NCBI RefSeq assembly: GCF_028283785.1
Contig: NZ_JAPWKB010000014.1
Coordinates: 124,001-188,000 of the forward strand
Direction: 5' to 3'
Length of the DNA: 64,000 bases
Origin: Paraburkholderia sp.
GTDB taxonomy: Bacteria; Pseudomonadota; Gammaproteobacteria; Burkholderiales; Burkholderiaceae
A program made the translations under genes and the position numbers. The notes under the pieces were generated by a model. The model was not told the origin of the DNA. It did no database searches and saw nothing but the letters and a program-made list of their open reading frames with translations. Positions 8,523 to 21,600 of the stretch are shown in pieces (position 1 is the first letter of the stretch; each line of letters begins with the position of its first letter).

Positions 8523-10429
8523 GCGCGCGTCTCCTGCTGGCTGGTCTTGCGTGTGTGGTGATCGTTCGCGTAGGTGCTGATGTCGCCCGTCAGCCACGCG
8601 ACGAACGCGTTCGACGGCAACACCTGCGTGCCGATTGTGTCGCGCACGCGCGGCGGCGTTTCGAAGATCAGCTTGCCGTCGGGCACGTCGGGAAACGGCA
8701 GTGCATCGCCCGACAGATTCAGCGCCACCGACAGCGTTTCGCCGTCACCGAGCCGCCAGCGCGCGACCAGCGCATTCGCGTCGGTGCCGGCGGCGGTTTG
8801 CAACACGGTTGCGCCGAGCGATTTCGCATGCGCGAGGCGCGGCGCGATCAGTTTCGCGCGCACGGCCAGCGCCGATTTGTAAAAGTGCATCCAGTCGAGC
8901 CGGTCGGCGGCGTCGGGGCCTTGCGTGGGTTCGGCGCGCGGCGACGACATCGCGAAAGTCTTTTCGTCGTTCGGATCGGGAATTTGCGCGCGACGCGACG
9001 CATCGTTGAACGCGGAGAACTTCGAGAATTCGCGACGACGTCCTTCGCGAACCGCATCGGCGAGCTGGCCGGTGTAATCGGTAAAGAACAGGAACGGCTG
9101 GTCGGAGCCGTATTCGTCGTCCATGAACATCATCGGAATTTGCGGCGACAGCAGCAGCAGGCCGGTCGCGGCGCGCAACGCATCGGGCGCGCACAGCGTG
9201 CGCAGCCTCTCTCCAAACGCGCGATTGCCGATCTGATCGTGATTCTGCAAAAACATCACGAATGACGACGGCGACACATGCGCGCTCGGTTCGCCGCGCG
9301 GCTTGCCGTCGTGAATCGGCGACGGCTCGCCCTGATACGCGAAGCCCTCGCTCAGCACGCGCGCGAGTTTGTGAATCGACTGGTCGGCGAACGCGTGATA
9401 GTAGCCTTCGTGCTCGCCGGTCAGCAGCACGTGCAGCGTGTTGTGCGCGTCGTCGTTCCATTGCGCGTCGAAATGCGTTTCGAGCAGATTGGCGGTGTTG
9501 CGCTCGTTTTCGAGCACCAGATGCACGTGACGGCCATGCTGGACCTTGGCGCGCACATGGTCGGACATCTCGCGCAGCCAGTGGTCGTTGTCGATCGCGT
9601 GGACGGCGTCGAAACGCAGTCCGTCGAAGCGATATTCGTTGAGCCAGTAGATCGCGTTGTCGACGAAATAGTCGCGCACTTCCGGGCGTTCGAAATCGAT
9701 CGCCGGACCCCACGGCGTATGCGTGCCCGCCCGAAAAAACGACTCCGCGTATTCGTGCAGGTAATTGCCGTCGGGTCCGAAATGGTTATAGACCACGTCG
9801 AGAAACACGCTCAGCCCTTGGCCGTGCGCCGCGTCGATCAACGCCTTGAGTTCGTCCGGCCGGCCGTACGCGGAATCCGGTGCATACGGCAGAACGCCGT
9901 CGTAACCCCAGTTATGACGCCCGACGAAATCGTTCAGCGGCATCAGTTCGATGGCCGTCACGCCGAGTTCGGCGAGCGCGGGCAGACGCTGCTGTACGCC
10001 CGCATAGCCGCCGAGCGCGCCGACGTGTAATTCGTACAACACGGTCTCTTCCCACGGACGACCGTGCCATTGCGTGTGCTCCCAGCGATACGCGCGCGGA
10101 TCGATCACTTCGCTCGGGCCGTGCACGTCTTGCGGCTGGAAGCGCGATGCCGGATCGGGCACCACCAGCTTGCCGTCGAGCTTGTAGCGGTACAGCGTAC
10201 CCGCGCCGCCTTCGGCTTCGGCTTCGAACCAGCCGTTGCCGGTTGGCGTCATGGCTACGGCGCCGGCGGCGGGGCCGTTGTCGATCTCCACGGTCACGCT
10301 TTCACACGACGGCGCCCAGAACCGGTAGCGCGTGCGAGGCTGCGCGCCGGATGCGCCGAGCAGTTGCGCGCCGAACGGCAAGCAATGCGCATGATGGCGT
10401 GCGTGAGGATCAATCGGCGTGTCGGACAT
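8519..10429 (-). CDS. treZ: Malto-oligosyltrehalose trehalohydrolase
   Basis: The protein has 636 residues from ATG 10429. That ATG has AGGG 8 nt upstream, whereas the GTG at 10435 is too close to it. This GH13 enzyme cleaves trehalose from the maltooligosyltrehalose made by TreY. An N-terminal CBM48-like domain (TRYRFWAPSCESVTVEI) precedes the barrel. Motifs are YELHVGALGGYAG, VFLDVVYNHFGPDGNYLHEYA, DGLRFDAVHAI (nucleophile Asp ~274), LVLENERN (acid Glu ~307), and FLQNHDQIGNRAFGERL (Asp). Its stop overlaps the malQ start. A 189-bp gap separates it from glgX, so a separate promoter is possible. Confidence 0.96.
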   Translation of the reverse strand: MSDTPIDPHARHHAHCLPFGAQLLGASGAQPRTRYRFWAPSCESVTVEIDNGPAAGAVAMTPTGNGWFEAEAEGGAGTLYRYKLDGKLVVPDPASRFQPQDVHGPSEVIDPRAYRWEHTQWHGRPWEETVLYELHVGALGGYAGVQQRLPALAELGVTAIELMPLNDFVGRHNWGYDGVLPYAPDSAYGRPDELKALIDAAHGQGLSVFLDVVYNHFGPDGNYLHEYAESFFRAGTHTPWGPAIDFERPEVRDYFVDNAIYWLNEYRFDGLRFDAVHAIDNDHWLREMSDHVRAKVQHGRHVHLVLENERNTANLLETHFDAQWNDDAHNTLHVLLTGEHEGYYHAFADQSIHKLARVLSEGFAYQGEPSPIHDGKPRGEPSAHVSPSSFVMFLQNHDQIGNRAFGERLRTLCAPDALRAATGLLLLSPQIPMMFMDDEYGSDQPFLFFTDYTGQLADAVREGRRREFSKFSAFNDASRRAQIPDPNDEKTFAMSSPRAEPTQGPDAADRLDWMHFYKSALAVRAKLIAPRLAHAKSLGATVLQTAAGTDANALVARWRLGDGETLSVALNLSGDALPFPDVPDGKLIFETPPRVRDTIGTQVLPSNAFVAWLTGDISTYANDHHTRKTSQQETRA

Positions 10430-10618
10430 ATTCACTACCCTGAAATGTATCGCTAGCGTGCGGATCGGGCGCGGCGCTCGACATACGGTTATCGGTACGG
10501 GTCACGTGCGTTGTCTGTCAGTCGTAAGGCTACCTTAGCTGGACGATCGGCGGGAGGCCGGTGTCGTGCAGCGGGACAGCCATTCATTCATCGACGGACT
10601 GAACGCATGCGCGACGCG

Positions 10619-12733
<2,115 letters not shown>

Positions 12734-12804
12734 GATTTCCGGCCCCTTGTTCTGATTGGTGGTGAGCGGAAGCGATGGCTGGCGTGGCAGTCGATGCTAG
12801 GGGC

Positions 12805-12834
12805 AGTGTAGTACCAAGTCGGGGCAGTTGATAA
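12805..12834 (-). promoter_or_regulatory. Candidate promoter of glgX
   Basis: Read on the minus strand, TTATCA (12834-12829) and TACACT (12810-12805) are separated by 18 bp. Transcription would start about 65 nt upstream of the glgX ATG. It would give glgX-treZ-malQ-treY a promoter independent of glgE-treS-glgB. Confidence 0.35.
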
Positions 12835-12963
12835 GGACGGTGACACGGCGTGTCCGGCGACGCGAGACGGGCCGACGCGCGGCCCGTCTCCGGCTCGTTG
12901 CCGACTCGTCCGTCAACGGATGCGAACCCGCCCGGTGCATCAACCGGCGCAGCACCGGTCCCG

Positions 12964-15177
12964 TCAATCGGCCCGCAACACGATGGTCGCAAGCGGCGGC
13001 AGGATCAGCGACGCCGAGAACGGCTTGCCGTGACTGGCGATCTCTTCCGTGTAGACGAGCCCGCCGTTGCCGACGTTCGATCCGCCGTACATGCCCGCAT
13101 CCGAATTGAACACCTCGTGCCAGCGACCTGGGCGCGGCAGGCCGAGCCGGTAACCGTGGCGCGGCACCGGCGTCAGGTTGCAGACCACCACGACCTCGCG
13201 GCCGCTGCCGTCGGTGCGACGCCACGCGAACACGCTGTTGCCGCTGTCGTCGCCGATCAGCCATTCGAACCCGCCCGGCTCGCTGTCGAGTGCATGCAAT
13301 GCGGGCTCCTGCACGTACAACGCATTCAGGTCGCGCACGACCTTTTGCACGCCGTGATGGAGCTCGTCGTCGAGCAGATGCCAATGCGGCGACGTGTCGT
13401 GATCGAACTCCGCCATCTGGCCGAACTCGCCGCCCATGAACAGCAGTTTCTTGCCCGGATGCGTCCACATAAAGGCGAAGTACGCACGCAGGTTCGCGAA
13501 ACGCTGCCAGCGGTCGCCGGGCATCTTGCCGAGCAGCGAGCCTTTGCCGTGCACCACTTCGTCATGCGAAAGCGGCAGGACGAAGCGCTCCGAATACGCG
13601 TAGACCATCCCGAACGTCATGTTGTGATGGTGATACTGACGGTAGACCGGGTCTTCCTCCATGTAATGCAGCGTGTCGTGCATCCACCCCATGTTCCACT
13701 TGAAATCGAAACCGAGGCCGCCGTCTTCGAGCTTCGCGGTGACGCCCGGCCATGCCGTCGATTCTTCCGCGATGGTGATCGCGCCCGGCGCGCCCGGCAC
13801 ATAACGGACTTCGTGATTCAGACGTTTGAGGAACGCGATCGATTCCAGATTTTCGCGTCCGCCATAGATGTTCGGCACCCATTCGCCGGCGGCGCGCGAG
13901 TAGTCCCGGTACAGCATCGACGCAACCGCATCGACCCGCAAGCCATCGACGTGGAAGCGCTTCAGCCACGCCAGCCCCGACGCGATCAGGAACGCGCTCA
14001 CCTCGTTGCGGCCGAGGTTGTAGATCATCGTGTTCCAGTCCTGGTGATAGCCTTCGCGCGGGTCCGCGTGCTCGTACAGCGGCGTGCCGTCGAACTCCAC
14101 GAGGCCGTGCGCGTCGTTCGGGAAATGGGCGGGCACCCAGTCCAGGATCACGCCGATGCCTTCCTCGTGCGCGCGGTTCACGAACATCGCAAACTGCTCA
14201 GGCGTGCCGAAACGGGCCGACGGCGCAAACTGTCCCAACGGCTGATAACCCCACGAGCCGCCGAACGGATGCTCGGCAACTGGCATGAACTCGACGTGCG
14301 TGAAGCCCATGCCCTTGACGTACGGCAGCAGCCGGTCGGCCAGTTCGGCCCAGTCGAGCCCGCGATTGCCTTCCTCCAGCACCCGCAGCCAGGATTCGGC
14401 ATGAACTTCGTAGATCGAAATCGGCGCGTTCGCGGTCTGCTTTGCACCGCGCGCGGCAATCCACGCCGCGTCGGTCCACGCGAAGTTCTCGACGTCGTCC
14501 ACATGCGCGACCACCGAACCCGTGGCCGGCGGCTTCTCCGTCTGCATCGCGCATGGATCGGCCTTGAGCGGCAACGGATGGCCGTCGCGCGACAGCATTT
14601 CGTACTTGTACCGCGCGCCCGCGCCGACGCGCGGCACGAACAGTTCCCAGACGCCCGCCCGATGCCGTAGCCGCATCGGATGACGGCGACCGTCCCACGC
14701 ATTGAAGTCGCCGACTACCGAGACCCGCTTCGCGTTCGGCGCCCAGACCGCGAAACGCACGCCCGGCACGCCGTCCACCGTGATGGGACGCGAGCCGAGA
14801 CATTCGAGCACCGCGTAAGGATCGCCGTTGGCCAGCCGTCCCAGCGGTTCGTCGCCGAGCACCGGTCCGAACGAATAGGTATCTTCGATTTCCTGAACCG
14901 GTCCATGCCAGTCGATCTTCAGCCGGTACGGTTTCGCCGCGCTGACCGACCCGGCGAACAGCCCGCCCGGATGCACCTGATGCAGTTCGCCGAGCGTCGC
15001 GCCGTCGTCGCGCGCAATCACCGACACGCGCGCCGCGTTCGGCAGCACCACGCGCACGATCGGGCCGTAATCGGAATCGTGCATGCCGAGATGCGAGAAC
15101 GGATCGTGGTGACGCGCCGACACCAGCGCGTCGATATCCAGCGGATTCAGGCCGATGCCTGGGTCATGCTCACTCAT
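12964..15177 (-). CDS. glgB: 1,4-alpha-glucan branching enzyme GlgB
   Basis: The protein has 737 residues from ATG 15177 (MSEHDPGIGL); the open frame continues upstream only inside treS. The start overlaps the treS stop by 8 bp (ATGAGTGA). This GH13 enzyme forms alpha-1,6 branches in alpha-glucan. Two N-terminal beta domains are present, the second a CBM48 (VRFAVWAPNAKRVSVVGDFN). Barrel motifs follow: FTHVEFMPVAEHPFGGSWGYQ, VILDWVPAHFP, VDGLRVDAVASMLYRDY (nucleophile Asp ~416), AITIAEEST (acid Glu ~471), and VLPLSHDEVVHGKGSL (Asp ~539). In the GlgE pathway it branches the linear glucan made from maltose-1-phosphate. Confidence 0.97.
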   Translation of the reverse strand: MSEHDPGIGLNPLDIDALVSARHHDPFSHLGMHDSDYGPIVRVVLPNAARVSVIARDDGATLGELHQVHPGGLFAGSVSAAKPYRLKIDWHGPVQEIEDTYSFGPVLGDEPLGRLANGDPYAVLECLGSRPITVDGVPGVRFAVWAPNAKRVSVVGDFNAWDGRRHPMRLRHRAGVWELFVPRVGAGARYKYEMLSRDGHPLPLKADPCAMQTEKPPATGSVVAHVDDVENFAWTDAAWIAARGAKQTANAPISIYEVHAESWLRVLEEGNRGLDWAELADRLLPYVKGMGFTHVEFMPVAEHPFGGSWGYQPLGQFAPSARFGTPEQFAMFVNRAHEEGIGVILDWVPAHFPNDAHGLVEFDGTPLYEHADPREGYHQDWNTMIYNLGRNEVSAFLIASGLAWLKRFHVDGLRVDAVASMLYRDYSRAAGEWVPNIYGGRENLESIAFLKRLNHEVRYVPGAPGAITIAEESTAWPGVTAKLEDGGLGFDFKWNMGWMHDTLHYMEEDPVYRQYHHHNMTFGMVYAYSERFVLPLSHDEVVHGKGSLLGKMPGDRWQRFANLRAYFAFMWTHPGKKLLFMGGEFGQMAEFDHDTSPHWHLLDDELHHGVQKVVRDLNALYVQEPALHALDSEPGGFEWLIGDDSGNSVFAWRRTDGSGREVVVVCNLTPVPRHGYRLGLPRPGRWHEVFNSDAGMYGGSNVGNGGLVYTEEIASHGKPFSASLILPPLATIVLRAD

Positions 15178-18100
15178 AATCGCCCTCGGCCGGAGTGGAA
15201 GGAGAGGCGCCGCCGGACGGCGAAGCCTGATCGTGCGTGGCGCCGTGGACGCTGCCATGCGGTGCGCCCGTGTCGCCCAGCAAACGGCTTGCGATGGCGG
15301 CGAGGCCGCGTACCGGCAGGCTAAGCCATGTCGGACGATTGGCCGCTTCGTATCGCACTTCGTATGCTGCTTTCTCGATCAGGAACAGATCGAGCAACGA
15401 CTGTTCCGCTGCGGGTGCGACGAGCGGTTGCGACGCGCTCTGGACTGCCGCGCGGTACTGTTCGATGAACGATTCCGTTGCGTAGGTGCGGAACCGGTCG
15501 AACAGCGCGCGCTTGCGGTCGGCGGTTTGCTGCGGCGCGTTTTCCGTGGTGGATTGCGCGGCGGCGCTCGCATACGACAACGATCGCAACAGCCCGGCAA
15601 CGTCGCGCAACGGACTCGACTTCTCGCGACGTTCTTCGAGCGAGCGCGCCGGTTCGCCTTCGAAGTCGATCAGGAACGCGTCGCCCTGCGCGACCAGCAC
15701 CTGACCCAGATGGAAGTCGCCGTGAATCCGCGTACGCAACGCGCCGGAGTCTGTCGATACCAGTTTCGACACCGCTTCGGTCAACGCATCGCGACGGTCG
15801 AGCAAACTCTGCGCGAGCCCGCGCGTGTCTTCGCTCAGCTGGTCGAGACGCGGGCCGAGCAGATCGAGCGCATTGGCGAGCATGGATTGCGTCCCGTCGA
15901 TCCACGCCTGCACCTGCTCCGGCTTTGCCGGTTCCGGTGCGAAGGCTGCGTCGTCGGTAGGCGCGGCCAGCGCGACGTGCAATTCGCCGAGCCGCTGCCC
16001 GATGATGCCCGCCATCGCCTTGTAACCCTCGATCGCTTCGGTCTCGCTGGCGCGATCCGGCGATTTGTCCTGCGCGTCGACGGCAATGGCGAGTTCGTCC
16101 ACCGAGCGGCGCAGATAGTCGAGCGCCCAGTTCCACGCGTCGCCCTGGTTGTCGATAAAGCCTTGCAGGATGCACAGCGTGTGCGGCACGCCCGCCGGGT
16201 CGATCCGCACCACTTCACCATACAGCGGCGCCGTATTCTTGTAACCGATCTTCGTCAGATGGCGACTGATTTCCGCTTCCGGATGAATGCCGCTGACGAG
16301 ACGGCGCACCAGTTTCAGCACGGCCGCATCCGCGATGATCAGCGAGCTGTTGCTCTGTTCGGCCGCGAGCCAGCGAATATCCGGACGCTCGCCGAGTTCG
16401 CCGAGTTCGCTGAAACGCTCGGTCGGGACAAAGTGAATCTCGCTCTTCTGGAACGTCGGCACGACGGCCTTCTCGCGCATCTTGCGCAACACGCCATGCG
16501 CGAACAGCGGCAACGCGAACGCGTCCGTCAGATAGCCGACGGTGCGGCCACGGCGAATCCGCGCCATCGCGAGCTGCACGTAGAGCGGCGTGGTGGTTTC
16601 GTCGCCCCACGACAGCGCGATCGGCACCACGTAGCGTTCGGTGTGATCGCCGACGTCGGCTTCGATTTCGGTGAACGCGAAGCCGCCGTTCGGGATCGTC
16701 GTCAGCGCGGCGAGGCGCACCGCGTGCATCTTCTGATCCTTCGACGCAAACCAGCGCCGACGGCTCAGCCACGACGGCAGCACTTCGGATTCGAGCAGCC
16801 GGACGTTTTCCGGCGTCGGGCCGACCTGACCTTCGCGAATCACGATGGTCACGAATTCCGGCAACGGTTCCGAATGTGCCTGACTCCATGTCGGCCGCTG
16901 GCCGCCTTCGCAAAGCAGGAACCACAGGAAGCCATACGGCGGGAACGTCAGCAGATAGGTCAGCTGGCCGATCGCCGGGAATACGGAGTCGGCGGTCATT
17001 TCGATCGGCACCGCGCCCGCGAATTCGGACAGATCGAGTTCGACCGCCTGCGGCGCGCGCGACAGATTCGCGACACACAGGATCGGCGGCTCGCCGGGCA
17101 TTTCGCGCAGATACGCGAGAATCTTGCGATTCGCCGGCTTCAGGAAGCGGATCGTGCCGCGCCCGAAGGTCTGCTTCGCGCGACGCGTCGCGAGCATCCG
17201 GCGCGTCCAGTTCAGCAGCGAGTGGGGGTCGCGGCTCTGTGCCTCGACATTCACGGCGTCGAAGCCGTACAGCGAGCCCATCACCGGCGGCAGCACCAGC
17301 TGTTCCGGATCGGCGCGCGAGAAACCGCCGTTGCGGTCGGACGACCATTGCATCGGTGTGCGCACGCCGTCGCGGTCGCCGAGGTGAATGTTGTCGCCCA
17401 TTCCGAGTTCGTCGCCGTAGTAGATGACCGGCGTGCCGGGCATCGACAGCAACAACGAATTGATCAGTTCGATACGGCGCCGGTCACGCTCCATCAGCGG
17501 CGCGAGACGGCGGCGAATACCGAGGTTCAGCCGCGCACGACGGTCGCTCGCATAGGTGTTCCACAGATAATCGCGCTCGGAGTCGGTGACCATTTCGAGC
17601 GTCAGTTCGTCGTGATTGCGCAGGAAAATCGCCCATTGATTGGTCTCGGCGAGGTCCGGCGTCTGACGCATGATGTCGGTGATCGGAAAGCGGTCTTCGC
17701 TCGCGATCGACATGTAAATGCGCGGCATCAGCGGGAAGTGGAACGCCATATGGCATTCGTCTTCGTCGCCGAAGTATTCCTTCACGTCTTCCGGCCACTG
17801 GTTCGCTTCGGCAAGCAGCATCCGGTTCGGATATTCGGCGTCGATGGTCGCGCGAATCTTCTTCAGCACCGCGTGCGTTTCCGGCAGATTCTCGTTGTTG
17901 GTGCCTTCGCGTTCGACCAGATACGGCACCGCGTCCAGCCGCAGCCCGTCGATACCCATATCGAGCCAGAACCGCATCACCTGCAACACTTCCTTCAGCA
18001 CGGCCGGATTGTCGAAGTTCAGATCCGGCTGATGCGAATAGAAGCGGTGCCAGTAATACGCGCCCGCGACGGGATCGTGCGTCCAGTTCGACGGTTCGGA

Positions 18101-18649
18101 GTCGATAAAGATGATCCGCGTGCCGGTGTACTTCTGATCGGTGTCGGACCACACGTAGTAATTGCGATGATTCGAGCCCGGTTTCGCGCGACGTGCGCGC
18201 TGAAACCACGGATGTTGATCCGACGTGTGGTTGATCACCAGTTCGGTAATCACGCGAATGCCGCGCGCGTGCGCTTCCTGGATGAAGCGCTTGACGTCGG
18301 CAAGCTGGCCGTAATCCGGATGGACGCTGCGGTAATCGGCGATGTCGTATCCGTCGTCGCGACGCGGCGACGGGTAGAACGGCAGCAGCCAGATCGCGTT
18401 GACGCCCAGTTCGGCGATGTAGTCGAGCTTCGCGATCAAGCCTGGAAAATCGCCGACGCCGTCGTTGTTGCCGTCGAAAAACGACTTGATGTGCACCTGA
18501 TAGATGATCGCGTCCTTGTACCACAGCGGATCGTCGCTCAGCATCGACGGTCGGCCGCGCCGCGACGCGTGGGCCTTGCCGGTTGCATGGTCGCGCTCGT
18601 CGGCGCTGTGGTCCTGCGTGGTCGTGTCGGCTGTGTCGTCACGTTTCAT
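15170..18649 (-). CDS. treS: Trehalose synthase / maltokinase fusion protein
   Basis: This 1159-residue protein joins two enzymes. Residues ~40-585 are a GH13 trehalose synthase interconverting trehalose and maltose: YQVHIKSFFDGNNDGVGDF, GLRLDAVPYLVEREGT (nucleophile Asp ~239), LLAEANQWPEDV (acid Glu ~281), and FLRNHDELTLEMV (Asp ~347). From about residue 600 an aminoglycoside-phosphotransferase-like maltokinase (Mak/Pep2) follows, with LPSWLSRRRWFASKD, RIHGDFHLGQVL (catalytic Asp ~978) and FLIDFEGEP (metal Asp ~995). Together it turns trehalose into maltose-1-phosphate, the GlgE donor. It overlaps glgE by 4 bp (ATGA) and glgB by 8 bp. Fused treS-mak genes are known in several proteobacteria; the symbol covers only the first half. 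Confidence 0.95.
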   Translation of the reverse strand: MKRDDTADTTTQDHSADERDHATGKAHASRRGRPSMLSDDPLWYKDAIIYQVHIKSFFDGNNDGVGDFPGLIAKLDYIAELGVNAIWLLPFYPSPRRDDGYDIADYRSVHPDYGQLADVKRFIQEAHARGIRVITELVINHTSDQHPWFQRARRAKPGSNHRNYYVWSDTDQKYTGTRIIFIDSEPSNWTHDPVAGAYYWHRFYSHQPDLNFDNPAVLKEVLQVMRFWLDMGIDGLRLDAVPYLVEREGTNNENLPETHAVLKKIRATIDAEYPNRMLLAEANQWPEDVKEYFGDEDECHMAFHFPLMPRIYMSIASEDRFPITDIMRQTPDLAETNQWAIFLRNHDELTLEMVTDSERDYLWNTYASDRRARLNLGIRRRLAPLMERDRRRIELINSLLLSMPGTPVIYYGDELGMGDNIHLGDRDGVRTPMQWSSDRNGGFSRADPEQLVLPPVMGSLYGFDAVNVEAQSRDPHSLLNWTRRMLATRRAKQTFGRGTIRFLKPANRKILAYLREMPGEPPILCVANLSRAPQAVELDLSEFAGAVPIEMTADSVFPAIGQLTYLLTFPPYGFLWFLLCEGGQRPTWSQAHSEPLPEFVTIVIREGQVGPTPENVRLLESEVLPSWLSRRRWFASKDQKMHAVRLAALTTIPNGGFAFTEIEADVGDHTERYVVPIALSWGDETTTPLYVQLAMARIRRGRTVGYLTDAFALPLFAHGVLRKMREKAVVPTFQKSEIHFVPTERFSELGELGERPDIRWLAAEQSNSSLIIADAAVLKLVRRLVSGIHPEAEISRHLTKIGYKNTAPLYGEVVRIDPAGVPHTLCILQGFIDNQGDAWNWALDYLRRSVDELAIAVDAQDKSPDRASETEAIEGYKAMAGIIGQRLGELHVALAAPTDDAAFAPEPAKPEQVQAWIDGTQSMLANALDLLGPRLDQLSEDTRGLAQSLLDRRDALTEAVSKLVSTDSGALRTRIHGDFHLGQVLVAQGDAFLIDFEGEPARSLEERREKSSPLRDVAGLLRSLSYASAAAQSTTENAPQQTADRKRALFDRFRTYATESFIEQYRAAVQSASQPLVAPAAEQSLLDLFLIEKAAYEVRYEAANRPTWLSLPVRGLAAIASRLLGDTGAPHGSVHGATHDQASPSGGASPSTPAEGDYE

Positions 18650-21600
18650 CGCGCACCTTCGGTATGGGTTGGGTCGCCGTCATGGGTCGACGCTTCGGGA
18701 TCGGGCGGATCGGCGGGCAGTCCGCCGAGCGGCGCAATCCGCCAGATCGCGAACGGCATCGCGCCGGGGTTCAGACGGATGTGCTGCCAGCGGCCATGCC
18801 ATTCGAATCGCGCGCCGGTCATCTGATCCGTCACTTCGAGTGCCGCCTGATCGTGCAAATGCCAATGCTGGAACGTCGCCCACGACAACTCGACATCCGC
18901 GCCCTGTTCGTTGAACGGATCGAGATTGATCGCGACGACGATCACGTTGTCGCGTGCGGGCGTGGCCTTTTCGAAGAACAGGATGTTCTCGTTATGCGCG
19001 GGCAAAAAGGTCACGCCGAGATGCGAGTGCAACGCCGGATTCGCACGCCGGATCCGGTTCAGCGCGGTAATTTCCCCGACGATATTGCCCGGCCGGTTCC
19101 AGTCCCACGCACGCAATTGATACTTTTCGGAATCGAGGTATTCCTCGCTGTTCGGCAACGCGGCGGCTTCGCACAATTCGAAGCCGCTATACACGCCCCA
19201 CAAGCCCGACAAGGTCGCGGCCAGCGCGGAGCGAATCAGGAAACCCGGCCGTCCTTGCGCCTGAAGATGGCGCGGATTGATGTCCGGCGTGTTGACGAAG
19301 AAGTTCGGCCGGAAGATGTCCTTGACGAAGGTCTGAGTCAGTTCGGTCAGATAGTCGACGAAGTCGCGTTTCGATTCGCGCCACGTGAAGTACGTGTACG
19401 ACTGCGAATAGCCGACCTTCGCCAGACGGTACATCAGGCGGGGCCGCGTGAACGCTTCCGACAGAAAGATCGTGCCGGGATGGCGCGCACGCACGTCGGC
19501 AATCATCCATTCCCAGAACGGCAGCGGCTTCGTGTGCGGATTGTCGACGCGGAAAATATTCACGCCCGCGTCGATCCAGAACAGGATCACGTCGCGCAGC
19601 GCGAGCCACAGATCGGGCTTCGCGTCGTGCGCATAAAAATCAGGATTCACGATGTCCTGATATTTCTTCGGCGGGTTTTCCGCGTAACGCAACGTGCCGT
19701 CGGGACGCCACGCGAACCACGTCGGATGTTCCTTCAGCCACGGGTGATCGGGCGAGCATTGAATCGCGAAGTCGAGCGCGATTTCGAGGCCGTGCGCGTG
19801 CGCGGCGGCGAGCATCGTCTTGAAGTCGTCGAGCGTGCCGAGTTCCGGATGGGTCGCGGTATGGCCGCCTTCCTTGCCGCCGATCGCATACGGACTGCCG
19901 ACGTCGCCGGGCAACGCGGTCAGCGTGTTGTTGCGGCCCTTACGGTTCGCCACGCCGATCGGGTGGATCGGCGGGAAATACAGCACGTCGAAACCCATCT
20001 CGCAAATGCGCGGCATCTTCGTCGTGACGTCGGCGAACGTGCCGTGCCGCGATTCGTCGTCGCTCATCGAACGCGGAAAGATTTCGTACCAGCTGGCAAA
20101 GCCCGCCGCGGCGCGTTCCGCATCGACGCGATAGACCATCGGATCGCGGCCGAGGAACGGCCGGTGACGCGCGGCGGCCATCGCCTTCGCGGTGGTCGGC
20201 GCGAGCACCAGTGCGAGCTTCGTCGCCGGATCGGCCTTGGCGAACACCTTGACGATATGTTCGAGCGGATCCGTCACCGCACCTTCTACCGTTTCCACTT
20301 CGGCCAGCACCAGCGCGAACAGATGCGCAGCTTCGTCGAGTTCGAGTTCGACCGTTTGTCCGGCCTTCAGCTTCTTCTGCATATGCTCGACCAGCGACGC
20401 GAAATCGTCGCGCCATGCGGTCACCGTGAATTCGTGACGGCCGAGCCGTTCGAGCGGAATGTACGCATGCCACATATCGGTGCCGGCGGGCTGCATCGGC
20501 GCCATCGGCGCTTCGTGCCACGCGGTTTCGTCGGCGGCGCGCCAGATTACGGCGGCGGCGATCTTGTCGTGGCCTTCCGCGAAGATCGCGGCCGTCACTT
20601 CCATCCGCTCGCCGACGATCCGCTTGACCGGAAACTGCCCGTGATCCACCGAAGGCATCACGCTTTCGATCGCCACGCGCGGCGCGGCGATCGCGTCCTG
20701 CACGGTGCGTTTGCCGGAGCGCTTGCTGTTCGATTTGTCGATCGGCGGTGCCAGACAGACCGGGGTGCCGGGCACGGCCTTGAACAGGCGCACGCCGCCG
20801 GCCGGCAAGGTGAACGGGCTCAGCGCGGCGGGCGCGGCGTTCGATGGCGAATCGAGCGGCACGAAGCGCGTGAATTCGCCGGGCACGCCGCTCAGGAAAC
20901 GTGCCGGATCGACGCGCAACGGCAGGCCCAGTTCAGGATTCACGACGATCAGCACGGCGTGCTGCGCGTCGCGCAGATCGGCGCGATCGCCGCGCAGCAA
21001 GACCGCGACCGGCGAGCCGGGGCCGCTGAGCGCCAGCAGTTCGCCGTTCGCGTGCAGTGTGGGGGTGTCGCGCATCACCTGGTTGGCGTGCTTGACCAGC
21101 GCGGTCAGATCGAGTTGCGGCTGTGCGCAGGCGGCGTCGAAGCGGGCGGCGTCGGCATGCGCGTAGCTGATCGGTTCGGTGACGCCGTACTCGAAGCCCA
21201 TCGGCATCATCCAGCCGCTGCCGGTCGATGCGGCCGTGAACAGCGCGCGTCGATAGGTGCGCTCGACGATCGACGCGTCGTGCACGTCGCCGACGTCGGC
21301 GGCGAGCCGCGAGCCGTAAGGCGCTTCCGGAAACCCGATGGGCGGCGCGATCCGCGCGAGCGCTTCGTGTTCCTCGGTCATCCAGCTCGACCGGAAATCC
21401 CACCAGCGCACCGATGAAAACACGCTGTCGAAGCCCGCGCCTTCGAGCGCGTGCAGATCCTGGCGAGCGAGTCCCGGCGTGGCCGCGAGCAGGCGCACCT
21501 GCGGATGACGCTCGCGCAGCGCGTCGCCGATCCGGCGCCACACCGGCGCCGGCACCCGATGCGGCGAGTCGAACCGGAAGCCGCCGACGCCCGCCGCCAC

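Noticed and set aside
15155..18826. Very long open frame on the plus strand opposite treS-mak (over 1200 codons)
   Set aside because: It mirrors the codon phase of the real gene in GC-rich DNA; the translation is Arg/Ala/His-rich with no domain motifs, whereas the opposite strand has full catalytic motifs.
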